DNA of 64,000 nucleotides from Rotaria socialis (taxonomy: Eukaryota; Rotifera; Eurotatoria; Philodinida; Philodinidae): assembly GCA_905331475.1 (NCBI GenBank), contig CAJNYU010002678.1:1-64000 (forward strand), read 5' to 3'. The position numbers and the translations under genes are program-made. This document shows positions 61,160 through 64,000 of this stretch, piece after piece (positions within the stretch are counted from its first letter, which is position 1; every line of letters starts with the position of its first letter). The notes under the pieces are model-generated. The model worked only from the letters and a program-made list of their open reading frames with translations. It was not told the DNA's origin and did no database searches.

Positions 61160-61895
61160 CTCAGGTACAGGGTGGGTGGCCAGATAGAAAATTGTAAAAT
61201 TAGAAATCTTTTTATAAAAATCAGAAAACGATCAGAAAGTTTTTTAGGAAAATCAGAAGTTTATCAGAAAGATCATTTTTTGTGAAATAGCGATTTCTGT
61301 ATAAGATGCTGGCATTAACTATTCCACTACTTCTATGTCATTGGCTGGTACTTCATATCCCAAGATTTGTCACTATAAAGATGAATATTCATCAGTTGAT
61401 AACGAATCCTTACGAAGAACTCTTTTTTTCCTTTATATGTCGAAATGATATTGCTGTGGCTAATTAATTTACTTCGATTTGTTTCTCTTCACTATCAAAC
61501 TCAACCATATTAATATCATCCAATAGATAATTCTGTTTCTATTTGTGGAATGTTCAATTAGATAAGATTCTCGAAATTAAGAAAAGAAATTTATCAAATT
61601 CTACTACATTGCTGTAGCTGAAGTTGCTGATATAAGTCAGAAATTGCCAACGGATTATTGAGAAAAATAAGGTACCGCAATATACATCTATAATAGTAAT
61701 GTGCTATAATTGTACTGAACTGCACTAGCAAAACTTTGATCTGAAATAGTTTCGAATTCGGAAAAAAATCAGAAGAAAGTATTAAAATCAGGAAAAATCA
61801 GGATATGGTACGAAAATCAGAAGAAATTCAGAAAGAACTTCAAATTTCAGAATTTTTCCTTACTTTTCAGAAGGTCTGGCCATCCTGCTCAGGTA
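61160..61895. mobile_element. hAT-type MITE with perfect 8-bp target duplication
   Basis: CTCAGGTA at 61160-61167 recurs at 61888-61895. The 720-bp element (61168-61887) begins CAGGGTGGGTGGCCAGAT and its other end, complemented, begins CAGGATGGCCAGACC. Subterminal regions on both sides repeat 'aaatcaga' words (about 61215-61275 and 61765-61870). There is no transposase frame. The 66-codon frame at 61805-62005 crosses its border and is not a gene. Confidence 0.9.
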
Positions 61896-62409
61896 CCGAT
61901 CGAAAAGTGATAATTGCTTTTAAAAGGCAGATACTAGAGGCCCTGCAGCCTAATATACTCTTTCAAACAAAAGAAAAATACGAAATCTACAATGAATATT
62001 TATAAAAATATTTGTTTTGACGAAATTAACTATTGTTGACCTTCATTTGATGAATATTTCAAGAAAATATTATGATATTCCAAAGAAAAAGCTTTGTAAA
62101 TCGATTAATTTTTTAGCTGCAAATCAATTTTAAGAGAGAACAGTTTTAATCCTGATAGTAACCAAATGATGAATAGTGGAACCATGGAATCGGAAAAAAA
62201 AGTACTAAAAAAAACACAACTTTCAGTTTCAAATAAACATTTATAATGGATTGTGCTAAAAATTAGCTATTCTTATTATAATCAAGTTAATTCTTTATTT
62301 ATCTAATGCCTTTCAGTTCACTAAATCACACAGAATACTTCTATCGACGTGGACTTGACTAGAAGCATGAGATGCCCGGTTATAATTCGAATATAAACAG
62401 AGATATATA
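61896..62409. other. Intergenic, nothing recognised
   Basis: AT-rich spacer between two hAT elements. Confidence 0.45.
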
Positions 62410-62830
62410 CTTACAGTCAGAGTTGCCATCTAATGAAGTCCAAAAAGCGGAAAACTGATCTTAAAAAGCGGAAAATGGCGGAAAGAAAAATAGAAAACGC
62501 GGAAAAAAAAGCGGGAAAAAAAAGGCGGAAGCTTATATTGTTGCAGATTTGTGGTGCTTCTGAGAATATTAGGCATCTTTTTTCCTATTTATTACATTTC
62601 TTTTTATTTCATCAAAGTTTCAAAACATAAAAAATGATGGCTCACGGTATTTGTGAACAATAAGAATTGATTTAATAATATCAAATATTATTCTGTACTT
62701 AGGTTTGACATGCAACACGTTTTATACGAAAAAGCGGAACAGCGGAAAAATAGCGGAAAAATAGCGGAAAAAATTGAAAAAGCGGAAACTTTCCGCAAAA
62801 AGCGGAAGAGGTGGCAACCCTGCTTACAGT
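62410..62830. mobile_element. hAT-type MITE with perfect 8-bp target duplication
   Basis: CTTACAGT at 62410-62417 recurs at 62823-62830. The 405-bp element (62418-62822) begins CAGAGTTGCCATCT and its other end, complemented, begins CAGGGTTGCCACCT. 'agcggaaa' is repeated many times just inside each end. These are candidate transposase-binding subterminal repeats. Frames at 62433 and 62710 are low-complexity by-products rich in Lys and Arg. Confidence 0.92.
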
Positions 62831-64000
62831 ACCAAATAATGAGGAATAGTTGTAGATTTAGTTATGTATACATATATATATATATACATACTCTTCCATG
62901 TAAATAGAAATAGATTTAGTTTTAGTTATTTATACACATATATGAACATAACTTCCATAATCGAATAGTAAAACTATTCATATGAGACTCTACTAGTTTT
63001 CCTGTTTCATAAGTTCATTTATATTTGACCTCCGACTAGATGACTCGCAAATTCACTGCCTCAGAAAATCTTTGGTTACGCAACCGACCCTTTATTATCT
63101 GTGTCGTGTCGTGGGAGCGCGCAGAGTCGCGACTCATGCTCGTCTCTGTGTACACAGTACAATATCTTTTTCAATTGTGAATTGTGCTTTATGCATCTAG
63201 TTATTTTAGAGTCGATTGGTTTTGTTCGCATATACTAAAATAATCGAGTTTTTTTTTCATTTAATCTTTTATTTTCAGTATGATTTTATTTTTCTTTCCG
63301 TTCATCAGCTTCTGAGACTATGTATATATAAATAAAACTAAAACTATCGCTAGCTATATGGTTATGGTTAGCTTTTTTCGTTTTTACCGTTTATATTCGA
63401 AGTCGAATTAGGCAGCTACTCACTAGAAGATATTCTGAAAATTTTTACTATCGCTTTTTCGATCATTATCAAATTGCTGACTTCTTTTTTGAGTTAATAT
63501 TTTCATTATTACTTAGATCTTTTTCAAGGTGTATGGTTGATAATGTAATCTTATATAAGTGACCTTTACAGTCTTAAACTCATCAATTTCAAGGGTGATT
63601 CTATTCTATTGATCAATATATGTAAATTTGCCATCAACTGTTGAAGTTTAATTCAAAATTTTAATCGTGCTTGTCAAAATGAATTGCATCTTTGTTTTTC
63701 AGCGATCTTATTAAAACATTTTTATATAATCGAAAAAACTTTCTCTTCACTAATATTGACTTTTTCTGTAACACATTCAATAAAAATTACAAACGAATAA
63801 AAATAGTAGACGGCACTCAATAAAAAAAAAAAAGTCTGGTCCTTGAAGACATATGCTTATTTTTAGTAATCTTCATAGACGAACTTTTTACATGGTCAAT
63901 ATCACTTGTAATCAACGTGCAAATATGATATGGTATTAAATGAGGAAAAAAATCTTTTCTTTTCCTATACATATAGCTCAGACGCTTCGAATAGAAATTG
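62831..64000. other. Intergenic, possible regulatory patch
   Basis: Mostly AT-rich. A GC-richer patch at about 63085-63155 ('gtgtcgtgtcgtgggagcgc', 'gcagagtcgcgactcatgct') stands out and could be a promoter of a gene beyond the window. No coding sequence is recognised. Confidence 0.4.

Noticed and set aside
1..64000. tRNA, rRNA and CRISPR-like arrays
   Set aside because: I looked for tRNA B-box-like words, conserved rRNA phrases and evenly spaced direct repeats and found nothing convincing; CRISPR is not expected in animal DNA.

Overview
The window is animal nuclear DNA: very AT-rich, with small spliced genes (typical introns 42-70 nt, GT...AG) that encode metazoan proteins (a TCF/LEF factor, PAF1, C-type lectins, a GH9 cellulase with a CBM2 module, an SLC16-like transporter). 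Compact introns, an animal-type cellulase, many small secreted proteins and many short non-autonomous DNA transposons fit a bdelloid rotifer (Rotaria/Adineta type). That assignment is inference; no species marker is present.

Layout. 1-8.3 kb: repeats only (a dispersed repeat, a composite inverted-repeat block, a foldback MITE, palindromic low-complexity blocks, a possible GPCR relic). 8.3-8.9 kb: a hAT MITE with a perfect 8-bp target duplication. 11.2-13.3 kb: TCF/LEF in seven exons. 13.3-18.4 kb: gene-poor. 18.4-19.8 kb: a divergent pair, a small secreted protein (-) and a C-tail-anchored membrane protein (+). 23.6-24.5 kb: an intronless multi-pass membrane protein. 24.9-27.9 kb: PAF1 in twelve exons. 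28.9-32.0 kb: relics (an acidic protein tail, a P450-like piece, a C-type lectin pseudogene). 32.8-35.3 kb: a TIR element with a second hAT element nested in it and a 388-bp palindrome. 35.6-37.0 kb: a type II C-type lectin gene with two frame problems. 37.4-39.6 kb: CBM2-GH9 endoglucanase. 39.9-42.1 kb: SLC16-like transporter. 42.1-42.4 kb: a small secreted Cys protein. 47.6-48.2 kb: a basic secreted protein. 49.0-52.1 kb: a xanthine/uracil-permease-like transporter. 57.5-57.8 kb: a secreted peptide. 60-64 kb: the dispersed repeat again, with a poly-C tract that is probably an assembly artefact, and two more hAT MITEs with perfect 8-bp duplications.

How the genes relate. Nothing indicates one pathway across the window. 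The cellulase and the downstream transporter lie 288 bp apart on the same strand, head-to-head with the lectin gene; a shared transcription unit is possible but unproven. TCF (Wnt output) and PAF1 (RNA polymerase II elongation) are ordinary housekeeping or developmental genes. The strongest unusual observations are four hAT-like elements with exact 8-bp target duplications, three consecutive stop-free TCF introns whose lengths are multiples of three, a lectin locus decaying next to a more intact copy, and a permease whose motifs look prokaryotic.
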